Shown here: positions 34,769 to 43,780 of the stretch, in pieces
How the letters are laid out: each line of letters opens with the position of its first letter
How positions within the stretch are numbered: the first letter of the stretch is position 1
DNA from: Desulfovibrio ferrophilus
Lineage (GTDB): Bacteria > Desulfobacterota > Desulfovibrionia > Desulfovibrionales > Desulfovibrionaceae
NCBI RefSeq assembly: GCF_003966735.1
Contig: NZ_AP017378.1
Location: forward strand, 3,430,905-3,494,904
DNA: 64,000 nucleotides
Direction of reading: 5' to 3'
The notes under the pieces: generated by a model
What the model was told of the DNA's origin: nothing
Databases searched by the model: none
Seen by the model: the letters and a program-made list of their open reading frames with translations, nothing else
Position numbers and translations under genes: made by a program

Positions 34769-37132
34769 ATGACACAGACGCCAATCTTGCCGAATCAACG
34801 CCGCCCCGTTTACACCGGGGCTATGCCCTCTCGCTTCGTAGTCCTTCTGGCTGCGTTGGTCCTGTTTTTTACCCTAAGCGGCCAAGCCCATGCCACGGAT
34901 CAGCAGCCCCAGTTCAATGCGGCCTTGAAAAGTTTCAAGCAGGTGTTGTCCTCGGAGAAAAGCGCCTCGCGTCGCGATCTGTGGACCGACGTTCATGCCC
35001 GGTTCGAGCGGGTGTTCAAGATCAGTCCCACCTCGGGCTATGCGCCCAAGTGTCTCTATTATATGGGCCGTTGCTACGAGGAATTGGCCCGGCGATCAGG
35101 GCTGCGTAGCGATGCCCATCGTGCCGTGGATTATTTCCAGCGGGCGACCAATCGTTTTCCTCCGGGCGATTCCTGGATAGATGATTGTCTGTTCCGAAAG
35201 GCCGAGATTGCTTTTGTTCGTCTGGGCGATGCCAGATCGGCAGCCGAAGACCTGCGTATTATCCGTCGCCTTTACTCCAAAGGCGATCATGCCTCCAAGG
35301 CCGCAAAGCTGTTAGCTCGTATTGAGGGCAGAAGCACGGCATCTGCCCCCGTGGTCAAGAAGTCTGCACCCAAGCCCTCGCCCAAACAGGTCGCGGTGCC
35401 CAAGGCCGAGATCAAGAGTGCCTACGATAAGGCTCAAAAGGCCTTCAAGGTGGTGCGATCCAAGAAGAAACCCTCTCGTGACGAATTCTTGCGTGTGGCT
35501 CGGCGGTTTGCTGCTGTCTCCGAGGCTGCGGGGAGCGGGGTTTATGCTGCCCGAAGTGCCTATTTCGAGGGCTTTACCTGGGATGAGTTGGGGCGTATCT
35601 CGCGCCGCGATGACGATTTTATGAAGGCCGTTGAAGGATACGAGCGCGCCGTAGATCTGTTCCGCGAAACGGATTCCTGGCGCGATGATGCCCTGTTCCG
35701 CAAGGGGTACGTGGAATTCACACATTTGAATGACGAGGATCAGGCCTATGCGGATCTGTTACTGGTCGTGCGTGATTATCCCGATGGTGACCGAGCGGTA
35801 GAGGCCAAAGAACTGTTACGAGCCATGGACGAGGCCCGGGCCAATGAGTTGCCCGATGCCGCAGCGGTTTCCACTCCGCAAGCCGCGAGCAAGGCTCGGC
35901 CAGTGGCTCCGGAAGTCAGACCCTCCACGGCGGGGACATCGACCTTCAATGGCAAGACCGGTGATGCCACGCTCTTGGGCGTACGTTATTCCAGTGGTGA
36001 GGACTTCACCCGCATCGTGCTGGACTTGGATAATGCAGTCGAATTCAAGGAGCGCTCCCTGCCTGCGGATGAGGCCAGCGGCAAGTTGTCCCGAATGTTC
36101 GTGGATTTGAAAAAGACCCGTGTGGCCAAGAATGTCAAGGCTCGGCAGGAGGTCCCCGGAGGATTTCTGAAGACCGTCCGTGCGGCTCAAAATACCCCTG
36201 ATACGGCCCGGGTCGTTCTCGATTTCAAGGAAAAGCAGGAGTATCATATCCTGACCCTTGAAAATCCTTATCGCATTGTCATTGACGTCTTTGCCCGCAA
36301 GTCTGTGGCCAAAGAGATTCCCAAGACGTTTGGCAAGCCGGATCAGGCACCCCGCAAGCCGGGCAAGAAGGAGCGCGATACCGCCAAGGACGTTCTGGCT
36401 CAGTTGGGCATGACCATTGGGACGGTCATGATCGATGCCGGACACGGTGGGCGTGACCCGGGGGCCGTGCAGTATATCCGCTATAAGGACAACAAGGGCA
36501 AACTTCGCAAGAAGCTGAGGACCAAGGAAAAGGATGTGACCCTGCGTCTGGCGAGAATCCTTGGGGCAGAGCTCAAGAAGAAGGGCTATAAGGTTCTCTA
36601 TACCCGCGCCGAGGACCGCAAGGTGGCCCTGGAAGATCGGGTTCTGGCGGCCAATATCAAAAAGGCCGATCTGTTTATTTCTTTGCACTGCAACGCCAAC
36701 GCCAAAAGCTCCGTCCGTGGCTTTGAGACGTATTATCTTGGTAAGGCCAAGAACGATATCGTGCTCAGGCTGGCGGCCAAGGAAAACAACGTCGATCCCA
36801 TGAAGATCAGTGACACCCAGAAGATTGTTCTGGATCTGGTCCATAGTTTCAAGATCGAGGAATCCCGGGTGCTGGCCAGCCACGTACAGAAACATTCCGT
36901 GCGGGCGTTACGATCCAAGTACAAAGGGATCAATGACCATGGGGCGCGTTCGGCGCCGTTCTTTGTGCTCATCGGAGCGAAAATGCCTGCGGTGCTGGTG
37001 GAGGTCGGCTATATCTCCAACTCCACCGAGGCCAAGCTGCTGCGCTCGGACGAGTATCTGCATGAAGTCTCCAGAGGGGTTATTTCCGGGGTCGAGGCCT
37101 ATCGCAAGGAACTGCAGACCGCCGGTCTCTAG
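34769..37132 (+). CDS. amiC: N-acetylmuramoyl-L-alanine amidase with TPR-like and AMIN domains
   Basis: The protein has a signal peptide (core FVVLLAALVLFFTLSG, cleavage AHA/TD), two copies of a tetratricopeptide-like region (about CLYYMGRCYEELARRSG and AYFEGFTWDELGRIS), an AMIN domain (GVRYSSGEDFTRIVLDLDN) and a C-terminal Amidase_3 domain with IDAGHGGRDPGAV, a central Glu, and ISLHCNAN. It cleaves peptide stems from septal peptidoglycan in the periplasm. The start could be 34769 or 34823; neither has a good ribosome-binding site. The AMIN domain normally localises such enzymes to the septum. Confidence 0.9.
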   Translation: MTQTPILPNQRRPVYTGAMPSRFVVLLAALVLFFTLSGQAHATDQQPQFNAALKSFKQVLSSEKSASRRDLWTDVHARFERVFKISPTSGYAPKCLYYMGRCYEELARRSGLRSDAHRAVDYFQRATNRFPPGDSWIDDCLFRKAEIAFVRLGDARSAAEDLRIIRRLYSKGDHASKAAKLLARIEGRSTASAPVVKKSAPKPSPKQVAVPKAEIKSAYDKAQKAFKVVRSKKKPSRDEFLRVARRFAAVSEAAGSGVYAARSAYFEGFTWDELGRISRRDDDFMKAVEGYERAVDLFRETDSWRDDALFRKGYVEFTHLNDEDQAYADLLLVVRDYPDGDRAVEAKELLRAMDEARANELPDAAAVSTPQAASKARPVAPEVRPSTAGTSTFNGKTGDATLLGVRYSSGEDFTRIVLDLDNAVEFKERSLPADEASGKLSRMFVDLKKTRVAKNVKARQEVPGGFLKTVRAAQNTPDTARVVLDFKEKQEYHILTLENPYRIVIDVFARKSVAKEIPKTFGKPDQAPRKPGKKERDTAKDVLAQLGMTIGTVMIDAGHGGRDPGAVQYIRYKDNKGKLRKKLRTKEKDVTLRLARILGAELKKKGYKVLYTRAEDRKVALEDRVLAANIKKADLFISLHCNANAKSSVRGFETYYLGKAKNDIVLRLAAKENNVDPMKISDTQKIVLDLVHSFKIEESRVLASHVQKHSVRALRSKYKGINDHGARSAPFFVLIGAKMPAVLVEVGYISNSTEAKLLRSDEYLHEVSRGVISGVEAYRKELQTAGL

Positions 37133-37263
37133 AAGACTTTGCTTTGCACAGTTCGTGTAATTCTGGCATACAATAGACTAAAGCACACCCGTGCCGATGA
37201 GAATCCGCTCGGGTGTTTATTTCACTATCCGCCGCGTGTATTTCGTGGAGAGGAGAGATTCCC

Positions 37264-38079
37264 GTGAACGATCAAGTCGCCGCCGCTCGCATCCTCGTCA
37301 TCGAAGACAGCCATGTTCAGGCCAAGATCATTTCGCGCCATATCGAGGGACTGTCGAACTTCGAGACCGTGAGTGCCCATTCGTTGGAAGAGGCTGAACA
37401 GGTATTGATCTCTCAGCGGGAGTATTTGTTCGCAGCTGTGGTCGATTTGAATCTGCCCGATGCCCCGGATGGTGAGGCCGTGGATCTGGTGCAGGCCCAC
37501 GGGTTGCCAGCAGTGGTGCTGACCGCGACCTTCCATGATGAAGTGCGCGATTCCCTGCTCAAGAAGAACGTGGCCGACTATGTGCTCAAGAGCAGCATGA
37601 TTGTTCTTGATGACGTCGTGGACGCTCTGTCTCGACTGTACAAGAATCAGACGCTGAAGGCTCTGGTCGTGGACGATTCCAAGACGGCTCGATCTCTGGT
37701 TCGTGGTTTGTTGGAGATTCAGAACTTTCGGGTTGTTGAAGCCGAAGACGGCAAGCAGGCCCTGGATATCCTTGAATCAGAGCAGGATATCGTCATCGTG
37801 GTGACCGACTATGAGATGCCCGTGATGGATGGGTTCGAATTCTGTGCTGAAGTTCGCAAAACCCGCAAGAAGGACTCTTTGGCCATCGTCGGAGTGTCCG
37901 GGGCTGGCGAGTCGTCCATGACGGCGAAATTCTTGAAGCACGGTGCCAATGATTTTCTGACCAAGCCCTTCGAAGCCGAGGCCTTTTCCTGGCGCATCAA
38001 TCAGACCGTGGAGATGCTTGAAATAGCCAGAGAATTGTCTCAATGTCTTGGCTCGCTTTCTACCCCCGGTGACGAATAA
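37264..38079 (+). CDS. Response-regulator-like protein with two receiver domains
   Basis: The 271-residue protein starts at GTG after GAGGAGAG. It has a first receiver (about residues 8-125, ILVIEDSHVQAK, VVDLNLPDAPDG, VLKSS) and a second (about 135-255, ALVVDDSKTARS, TDYEMPVMDGFEF, FLTKPF). Acidic pair, phospho-acceptor Asp and Lys are present in both. No output domain follows. In this lineage the same REC-REC pair often precedes a GGDEF domain, here absent. It could be a phosphorelay shuttle or bind a partner protein. Confidence 0.88.
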   Translation: MNDQVAAARILVIEDSHVQAKIISRHIEGLSNFETVSAHSLEEAEQVLISQREYLFAAVVDLNLPDAPDGEAVDLVQAHGLPAVVLTATFHDEVRDSLLKKNVADYVLKSSMIVLDDVVDALSRLYKNQTLKALVVDDSKTARSLVRGLLEIQNFRVVEAEDGKQALDILESEQDIVIVVTDYEMPVMDGFEFCAEVRKTRKKDSLAIVGVSGAGESSMTAKFLKHGANDFLTKPFEAEAFSWRINQTVEMLEIARELSQCLGSLSTPGDE

Positions 38080-38244
38080 TACGTCTCGAATCTGACCCTT
38101 GCGGGTAGCCGCAGGTGCTGTCTTTGAGCCCGTGGTTTCCGGGAGCTGGGAAATTCATCCTTTACCTCCAGCCTATTTCCGTTTAACAAGTTTGCCCTTC
38201 CTGCGCTGGTGTTTTGCAAAATTATACAGCGAGTTTCTACGGTA

Positions 38245-39279
38245 ATGTCAAAAAAGAGCTTTGCGAGCGATAATAATTCCGGTGTCCATCCACAAGTGAT
38301 GGAGGCATTGGCTGAGGCCAACGCCGGACATTGCGTGGCCTATGGTTCTGATCCTTATACCGAGGCTGCCCGCGAAGCCTTCAAGGATGTCTTCGGACCT
38401 CAGACTGAACCTTTCTTTGTCTTCAATGGAACCGGAGCCAATGTGTCTTCCCTTGCGGCTTTGACACGTTCCTGGAATGCGGCGATCTGTTCCGACTGCG
38501 CTCATATCAATGTGGATGAATGCGGTGCACCCGAGCGGGGCGCTGGCATCAAGCTGCTGGCTGAACGGTCCGTGGACGGCAAGATCGATCCCCGCGCCAT
38601 TGAGCGGCATCTGCATTGCCTGGGTTCCGAGCACCACTCACAGCCCGTGGCTGTATCGTTGACCCAGGCCACGGAGCTTGGCACCGTTTATACCGCCAAG
38701 GAAATCAAGGACGTGGCCGATCGGGCACACGAAGCAGGCATGGCTGTGCATATGGATGGCGCACGGCTGGCCAATGCCGCCGAGTTTCTGGGGCTGGGCC
38801 TGAAGGAACTGACCACGGATTGCGGAGTGGATGTGCTGTCCTTTGGCGGCACCAAGAACGGGCTGATGTTTGGCGAGGCCGTGGTGTTTCTGAATCCCGA
38901 GCACGCCGAGACCTTCAAATACATTCGCAAGCAATCCATGCAGTTGCATAGCAAGATGCGTTATATTGCGGCGCAGTACGTTGCTCTGCTTTCGGGCGAC
39001 CTGTGGTTGGAAAATGCACGTAATGCAAACGCCATGGCTCGCTTGCTGGCAAAGAAGATATCGTCCATTCCCGGGGTTGATGTCACTCGCCCTGTGGAGA
39101 CCAATGGCGTCTTCGCCACCCTTGCTCCAGAGCTCATTGAGCCGCTACGCGAACAATTCTTTTTTTATACTTGGGACGAGGAATTGCCTGAAGTCCGGTG
39201 GATGTGCTCCTTTGATACCACCGAAGAAGACGTTTTGGGCTTTGTACGGACTCTTGCCGAGGTTGTCGCCGGGCAGTGA
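38245..39279 (+). CDS. ltaE: Low-specificity L-threonine aldolase
   Basis: The 344-residue PLP protein begins KSFASDNNSGVHPQVMEAL and has the family segments YGSDPYTEAAREAF and FNGTGANVSSLAALT. The PLP lysine lies in LSFGGTKNGLMFGEAV. It splits threonine or allo-threonine to glycine and acetaldehyde. The ATG at 38245 is preferred over 38209, but no strong ribosome-binding site is visible. Confidence 0.9.
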   Translation: MSKKSFASDNNSGVHPQVMEALAEANAGHCVAYGSDPYTEAAREAFKDVFGPQTEPFFVFNGTGANVSSLAALTRSWNAAICSDCAHINVDECGAPERGAGIKLLAERSVDGKIDPRAIERHLHCLGSEHHSQPVAVSLTQATELGTVYTAKEIKDVADRAHEAGMAVHMDGARLANAAEFLGLGLKELTTDCGVDVLSFGGTKNGLMFGEAVVFLNPEHAETFKYIRKQSMQLHSKMRYIAAQYVALLSGDLWLENARNANAMARLLAKKISSIPGVDVTRPVETNGVFATLAPELIEPLREQFFFYTWDEELPEVRWMCSFDTTEEDVLGFVRTLAEVVAGQ

Positions 39280-39376
39280 TATGCCAGTGCGTAACCTTGC
39301 CCCTGGCCCGTGGGTCTGCTACGAAATGCAAGCCCCAGATGGGGAAACAATAATCGATGATGAGTAGGAGGCGGCT

Positions 39377-40105
39377 TTGATTCAGTTTCGCCGCGTGAAC
39401 AAGTGGTATAGCGACCTGCACGTGTTGCAGGATATCAATCTGGACATCGCCGAAGGCGAGGTCGTGGTCGTGTGCGGGCCGTCAGGGTCCGGTAAAAGTA
39501 CGTTGATCCGCTGCATTAACCGTCTGGAGCCCATCCAGAAGGGCAAAATTATTGTTGACGGACACGACATCAACGACCCCAAAACCAATCTCACCCTGCT
39601 CAGGGCCGAGGTTGGTTTTGTTTTTCAGCAGTTCAATCTGTATCCGCACATGACCGTGTTGGAAAACATCACCCTTTCTCCGGTGTTGGTGCGGGGCATG
39701 GATAAGCGCGAGGCAGAGGACCTGGGCATGGAACTGTTGGTCAAGGTCGACATCCCTGACCAGGCCAGCAAGTATCCCTGCCAGCTCTCAGGTGGTCAGC
39801 AGCAGCGTGTGGCCATTGCCCGCGGTCTGGCCATGCAGCCCAAGATCATGCTTTTTGACGAGCCGACGTCCGCTCTGGACCCCGAGATGATCAACGAGGT
39901 TCTGGACGTAATGAAGACCCTTGCCCGTGAGGGCATGACCATGGTCTGCGTGACGCACGAAATGGGATTTGCCCGTGAAGTGGCTGATCGGATCATCTTT
40001 ATGGATGGTGGACTGATGATTGAGGAGAATACTCCCCATGAATTCTTCCAAAATCCCAAGAGTGAGCGGACCAAGGATTTCCTCAGCAAGATTCTGACCC
40101 ACTAG
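39377..40105 (+). CDS. Polar amino acid ABC transporter ATP-binding protein
   Basis: The 242-residue protein is a GlnQ/HisP-type ATPase with Walker [11 protein letters not shown]-loop [15 protein letters not shown], signature LSGGQQQR and Walker [13 protein letters not shown]. It starts with TTG, supported by AGGAGG five bases before. It energises uptake through the fused permease encoded downstream. Gene order is ATPase, binding protein, fused permease, asparaginase-like. Confidence 0.95.
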   Translation: MIQFRRVNKWYSDLHVLQDINLDIAEGEVVVVCGPSGSGKSTLIRCINRLEPIQKGKIIVDGHDINDPKTNLTLLRAEVGFVFQQFNLYPHMTVLENITLSPVLVRGMDKREAEDLGMELLVKVDIPDQASKYPCQLSGGQQQRVAIARGLAMQPKIMLFDEPTSALDPEMINEVLDVMKTLAREGMTMVCVTHEMGFAREVADRIIFMDGGLMIEENTPHEFFQNPKSERTKDFLSKILTH

Positions 40106-40174
40106 CCCGGGTGGGCGGGTCAGATTTATTTGGATGTGTGTATCAAAATACCTAACTCATCTGTGGAGGATGGC

Positions 40175-41002
40175 ATGAAACTTTGGAAGATCGTTGCGAT
40201 GGCCCTGATGGCCTCCCTCGTGATGGCCTCCGTGGCCATGGCTGGTCCGGCTTATGACAACATCATGAAGACCAAGGTGCTGCGCGCCGGTATCATGACG
40301 GATTCGATCCCCGGTGCGTTCTACAACGAGAAGAACGAGTGGGTCGGCATGGACGTGGACATCGCCGAAGAGATCGCCAAGCGCATGGGTTGCACCCTGG
40401 AGCGCGTGGCTGTGAACAACAAGACTCGCATCGCTTTCGTGCAGCAGGGCCGTATCGACCTTTCCGTTGCAAACATGACCCACAAGCGTGAGCGCGACAA
40501 GTCCATCGACTTCTCCATCACTTACTTCTTTGATGGCCAGAAGCTGCTCGCCAAGAAGGGCAAGTACGCCAAGGCTTCCGACTTCGTGGGCAAGAAGATC
40601 GCCACCATGCAGGGCACCACTTCCGAGATCAACATCAAGAATCTCCTGAAGAGCCTGGGCGACAAGGACTACGAGAAGAACGTCATCTCCTTCCAGAAGG
40701 AATCCGAGTGCTACCAGGCTCTGAAGATGGGCCGTGTTGCTGCTTGGAGCACTGACTCCACCATCCTGCTTGGCTACGCCGCCAAGGACGCTGGCAAGTT
40801 TGAGCTGGTCGGTGACTTCATTTCCGATGAGCCTTACGGCATGGGTCTGCCCGAGGACGATTCCAAGCTTCGCGACGCCGTGAACTTTGCCCTTCAGGAC
40901 ATGTGGAAAGATGGCACCTACATGACCATCTACAACAAGTGGTATGGTCCTGATACCCCGTACTACTTCCCCATGACCGAGCAGATCGAGATGTGGCCCT
41001 AA
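40175..41002 (+). CDS. Periplasmic polar amino acid-binding protein
   Basis: The 275-residue protein has a signal peptide (VAMALMASLVMASVAMA/GPAY) and the family-3 solute-binding fold: AGIMTDSIPGAFYNEKNEWVG, then DVDIAEEIAKRMG, then RIDLSVANMTHKRERDKSIDFS. It probably binds glutamate, aspartate or their amides. The ATG at 40175 follows GGAGG. A stable hairpin after the stop codon probably raises its level above that of the permease. Confidence 0.93.
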   Translation: MKLWKIVAMALMASLVMASVAMAGPAYDNIMKTKVLRAGIMTDSIPGAFYNEKNEWVGMDVDIAEEIAKRMGCTLERVAVNNKTRIAFVQQGRIDLSVANMTHKRERDKSIDFSITYFFDGQKLLAKKGKYAKASDFVGKKIATMQGTTSEINIKNLLKSLGDKDYEKNVISFQKESECYQALKMGRVAAWSTDSTILLGYAAKDAGKFELVGDFISDEPYGMGLPEDDSKLRDAVNFALQDMWKDGTYMTIYNKWYGPDTPYYFPMTEQIEMWP

Positions 41003-41034
41003 GCTGCATTTAAATCCTGATAGATAACTCTAAC

Positions 41035-41068
41035 GCATGAGCCCGGGCCTTCCGGGCTCATGCTTCTC
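41035..41068 (+). terminator. Hairpin after the binding-protein gene (attenuator/partial terminator)
   Basis: GCATGAGCCCGG (41035-41046) pairs perfectly with CCGGGCTCATGC (41052-41063), followed by TTCTCCC. It lies inside the operon and probably protects the upstream message and limits read-through. Confidence 0.75.
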
Positions 41069-41079
41069 CCTAAGGCGCT

Positions 41080-42951
41080 ATGATCAGATTCTGGATGGAA
41101 AAGAAGTGGGTGCAGCTGTCCTTGCTGGCGACCCTGGTGATGCTGGCCGTCTATTATTGGGGCTGGGTGTTCGATTTTGGGTACAAGTTTGACTGGAGCG
41201 TGCTGTTCACAGTCAACGAGACCTACGGCGAGCACTATGGTCTGCTCATGCTCAAAGGCGTGTGCTGGACTATTGTCCTGTCTTTGATCAGTGCTGTCCT
41301 GGCTTTGAGCCTGGGCGTCGCAGTGGGCTTGGGGCGCGTCTCCCAGTTCAAGCCTGTCTACTGGCTGTCCACTTCCTACGTTGAATTTTTCCGGAATACG
41401 CCGCTCTTGGTCCAGTTGCTGTTCTGGTATTTTGCCTTCCCCCAGGCTTTGCCCGAGGGTGCCCGCGAGTGGGTCTTCGAATTGGGCTTTGGCTTCCAGG
41501 ACATGCTGCCCGGTTGGATGGGCTGGTTGCTGCCACCCTGGCTGGCCGACATGAATTTCGGATACGAATTCCTGACCGCAGTGATGGCTTTGTCCACCTA
41601 TACGGCCTCCTTCATGGCCGAGGTCATCCGTGCCGGCTTGCAGTCCATCCCCAAGGGATTGCTCGAAGCGGCCTATTCCAGTGGCCTGACCTATTCACAG
41701 GTCTTGAGCAGAATTATCCTGCCCATTTCCTTCCGTGCCATTATTCCGCCGCTGGGCAGCGAGTTCCTGAACAACATGAAGAACTCGTCCCTGGCCATGT
41801 TCGTGGGGATCAGTGAATTGGCCTGGTGCTCGCAGCAGGTGGAGTCCATGACCTTCCGCGGGTTCGAAGCCGCCACTGCCGCTTCTGTCCTGTATCTCAC
41901 TCTGTCGCTGGGCATTTCAGCGGTGCTCAATGCCGTGAACATCCGTTTGCGGATTGGTGGTTCCGGCCGCAGCTTTGGCGAGCGCCTGGTCAACGGCATT
42001 GTTGGCCCGGTGAGCCTGACCTGTCGAGTGGCAACGCGTCCGGTGCGTCGCGCTGCGCATCGTGCAGCCTCCCGACGCCGTCGGCATCGTTCCGTGAGCT
42101 ATTCCCCCGCACGTGCGGCTCTGAACAAGTCCGTGAGTAATGCCTGGTCATTCACCATCTTGAGCCTCAAGGCGATGTTCGTGGGGGCCATCGCCTATGT
42201 TCTGTACCGGGCGGTGATGGGTGTTGCCGGATTCAATTGGGATGTGATTTTCGACAATTTCAAGCTGATGCTCTACTGGCGCTTCCCCTCGGATGATCCG
42301 AGTGATGTGCTTGCCGGTGTGGGCGGGCTGTCCATGGCCATCCTGATGGCCGTGATCGCCATTACCTGCAGCTTCCCCCTGGGGCTTTTTGCAGGACTGG
42401 GCCGTACGTCCAATAATCTGCTGTGGAAGATTCCCAGCGTGGTCTACATTGAGGTTATTCGCGGTAACCCACTGATCATGGTCATCTTCTGGGTCTACTT
42501 TTTTATCCCGGTATTGACCGGCACCTTCCTGCACGTGTTCTGGAGTGCGACCATCGCCCTGACCGTGTTCACAGGTGCGTACCTTGGCGAGATCATCCGT
42601 GCGGGCATTGAGAACCTGCCCCCTGGTCAGGCCGAGGCCGCGTTCTCCACGGGATTGTCCTATTTCCAAACCATGCGCCGGGTGATCCTGCCGCAGGCTC
42701 TGAAGCAGATGATTCCCCCCATCGTGGGACAGTTCATTGCCATCTTCAAGGATACTTCGCTGGCCTATGTGCTGGGCGTTATGGAGTTGACCAACGTGAC
42801 CATGGTTCTCAACAACCGAATCATGATCTATCCCATTGAACTCTATACGGCAGCGGCGTTCCTGTATTTCGTCTGCTGCTACGCCATGAGCCAATACGCC
42901 AACAGACTGGAGCAGCGATTGTCTCCGGAAAAAGCCCGTTTGGCGATGTAG
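41080..42951 (+). CDS. Fused two-domain amino acid ABC permease
   Basis: The 623-residue protein contains two complete HisM/GltJK-type permease domains. Domain 1 (about residues 1-290) has EVIRAGLQSIPKGLLEAAYS as its ATPase-contacting EAA motif. Domain 2 (about 355-623) has EIIRAGIENLPPGQAEAAFS. They are joined by a cytoplasmic linker of about 65 residues with a strongly basic centre (RPVRRAAHRAASRRRRHRS). In most relatives the two are separate proteins. With the ATPase and binding protein it should import polar amino acids. Confidence 0.92.
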   Translation: MIRFWMEKKWVQLSLLATLVMLAVYYWGWVFDFGYKFDWSVLFTVNETYGEHYGLLMLKGVCWTIVLSLISAVLALSLGVAVGLGRVSQFKPVYWLSTSYVEFFRNTPLLVQLLFWYFAFPQALPEGAREWVFELGFGFQDMLPGWMGWLLPPWLADMNFGYEFLTAVMALSTYTASFMAEVIRAGLQSIPKGLLEAAYSSGLTYSQVLSRIILPISFRAIIPPLGSEFLNNMKNSSLAMFVGISELAWCSQQVESMTFRGFEAATAASVLYLTLSLGISAVLNAVNIRLRIGGSGRSFGERLVNGIVGPVSLTCRVATRPVRRAAHRAASRRRRHRSVSYSPARAALNKSVSNAWSFTILSLKAMFVGAIAYVLYRAVMGVAGFNWDVIFDNFKLMLYWRFPSDDPSDVLAGVGGLSMAILMAVIAITCSFPLGLFAGLGRTSNNLLWKIPSVVYIEVIRGNPLIMVIFWVYFFIPVLTGTFLHVFWSATIALTVFTGAYLGEIIRAGIENLPPGQAEAAFSTGLSYFQTMRRVILPQALKQMIPPIVGQFIAIFKDTSLAYVLGVMELTNVTMVLNNRIMIYPIELYTAAAFLYFVCCYAMSQYANRLEQRLSPEKARLAM

Positions 42952-42960
42952 GAGACGAGC

Positions 42961-43452
42961 ATGGCAGACATTCGCATTCTCGTGACCGGCGGCACGCTGG
43001 ACAAGGAATATAATCAGCTGGACGGTGAGCTGGTTTTTACCAAGACTCATCTGACCGACATTCTGACTCAGGCCAAGTGCACCGTTGATGTGGCCATCGA
43101 GACCGTGATGCTCAAGGACAGCCTGCATATGGTCGATGCTGATCGCGAGTTGATCCTGGAGCGGGTTTTGGCTGCACCTGAAGACAAGGTTGTGGTCACC
43201 CATGGTACGGATACCATGCCCGAGACAGCCCGGCTGATCGGGCCGCGAGCCAATGGCAAAACCGTTGTGTTGGTGGGGGCCATGGTCCCGTATTCCTTTG
43301 TGAACTCCGATGCCCTGTTCAATCTGGGATGCGCCTTCAGTGCGGCTCAGTTGCTTGCCCCCGGGGCTTACATCACCATGAATGGCAAGGTCTTTGCCAG
43401 TGATAACGTCCGTAAGAATCGTCAGAAGGGTGAATTCGAAACCCTCGATTGA
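42961..43452 (+). CDS. Asparaginase N-terminal-domain protein
   Basis: The 163-residue protein has the asparaginase/glutaminase N-terminal motifs ILVTGGTLDKEYN (first catalytic Thr) and VVVTHGTDTMPETA (second Thr-Asp pair), then VGAMVPY and NGKVFASDNVRKN. Full-length asparaginases are about 330 residues with a second domain that completes the dimer interface; here the gene ends cleanly after the first. The stop is followed by a terminator, so it is not a frameshifted fragment. It may hydrolyse asparagine or glutamine imported by the adjacent transporter, or may act as a binding protein. Confidence 0.88.
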   Translation: MADIRILVTGGTLDKEYNQLDGELVFTKTHLTDILTQAKCTVDVAIETVMLKDSLHMVDADRELILERVLAAPEDKVVVTHGTDTMPETARLIGPRANGKTVVLVGAMVPYSFVNSDALFNLGCAFSAAQLLAPGAYITMNGKVFASDNVRKNRQKGEFETLD

Positions 43453-43478
43453 TCCTTTTTCTCATAAGCGATTTCAGG

Positions 43479-43514
43479 CGCCTCTTCCATTTTGGAGGGG
43501 GCGTCTTTTTTTGT
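43479..43514 (+). terminator. Terminator of the amino acid transport operon
   Basis: A GGCGCCTCTTCC arm pairs (with G-T pairs) with GGAGGGGGCGTC and runs into seven T. Confidence 0.85.
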
Positions 43515-43665
43515 GGCAGAAACAGGCGGTGATGGCTGGAGGGGCATCTGGCGAAGACTTCCGGGGCTGCCTTTGTGTCACGTTGTGTGACAGCAGAAAG
43601 TCGTAAATGTCATTTTTCTATTGATTAAGTTCAATTAAAATAGGCTTTTGTAGAGTATGAATAAT

Positions 43666-43720
43666 TGTCACCCATTCTCATTGCACCTGTCACCAATTCG
43701 TAACAGTCCGCTCCTATACC
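43666..43720 (+). promoter_or_regulatory. Pho box and promoter of pstS
   Basis: TGTCAC-N5-CGTAACA (43688-43705), with a further TGTCACC 22 bp upstream (43666), forms units phased at 11 bp as in PhoB sites. TATACC (43715-43720) is a fitting -10 box with no separate -35. The same element precedes pit and phoB. The remainder of the 328-bp gap 43453-43780 holds only the preceding terminator and AT-rich DNA. Confidence 0.7.
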
Positions 43721-43780
43721 TCTCACACGCCGCATGAGGCGACCAACTACGAATTTGTCTGAACATCTTTGGAGGATGAA

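Noticed and set aside
39281-39367. A 28-codon frame (MPVRNLAPGP...) between threonine aldolase and the ABC ATPase
   Set aside because: It has no ribosome-binding site and no recognisable feature; more likely leader DNA of the transporter operon.
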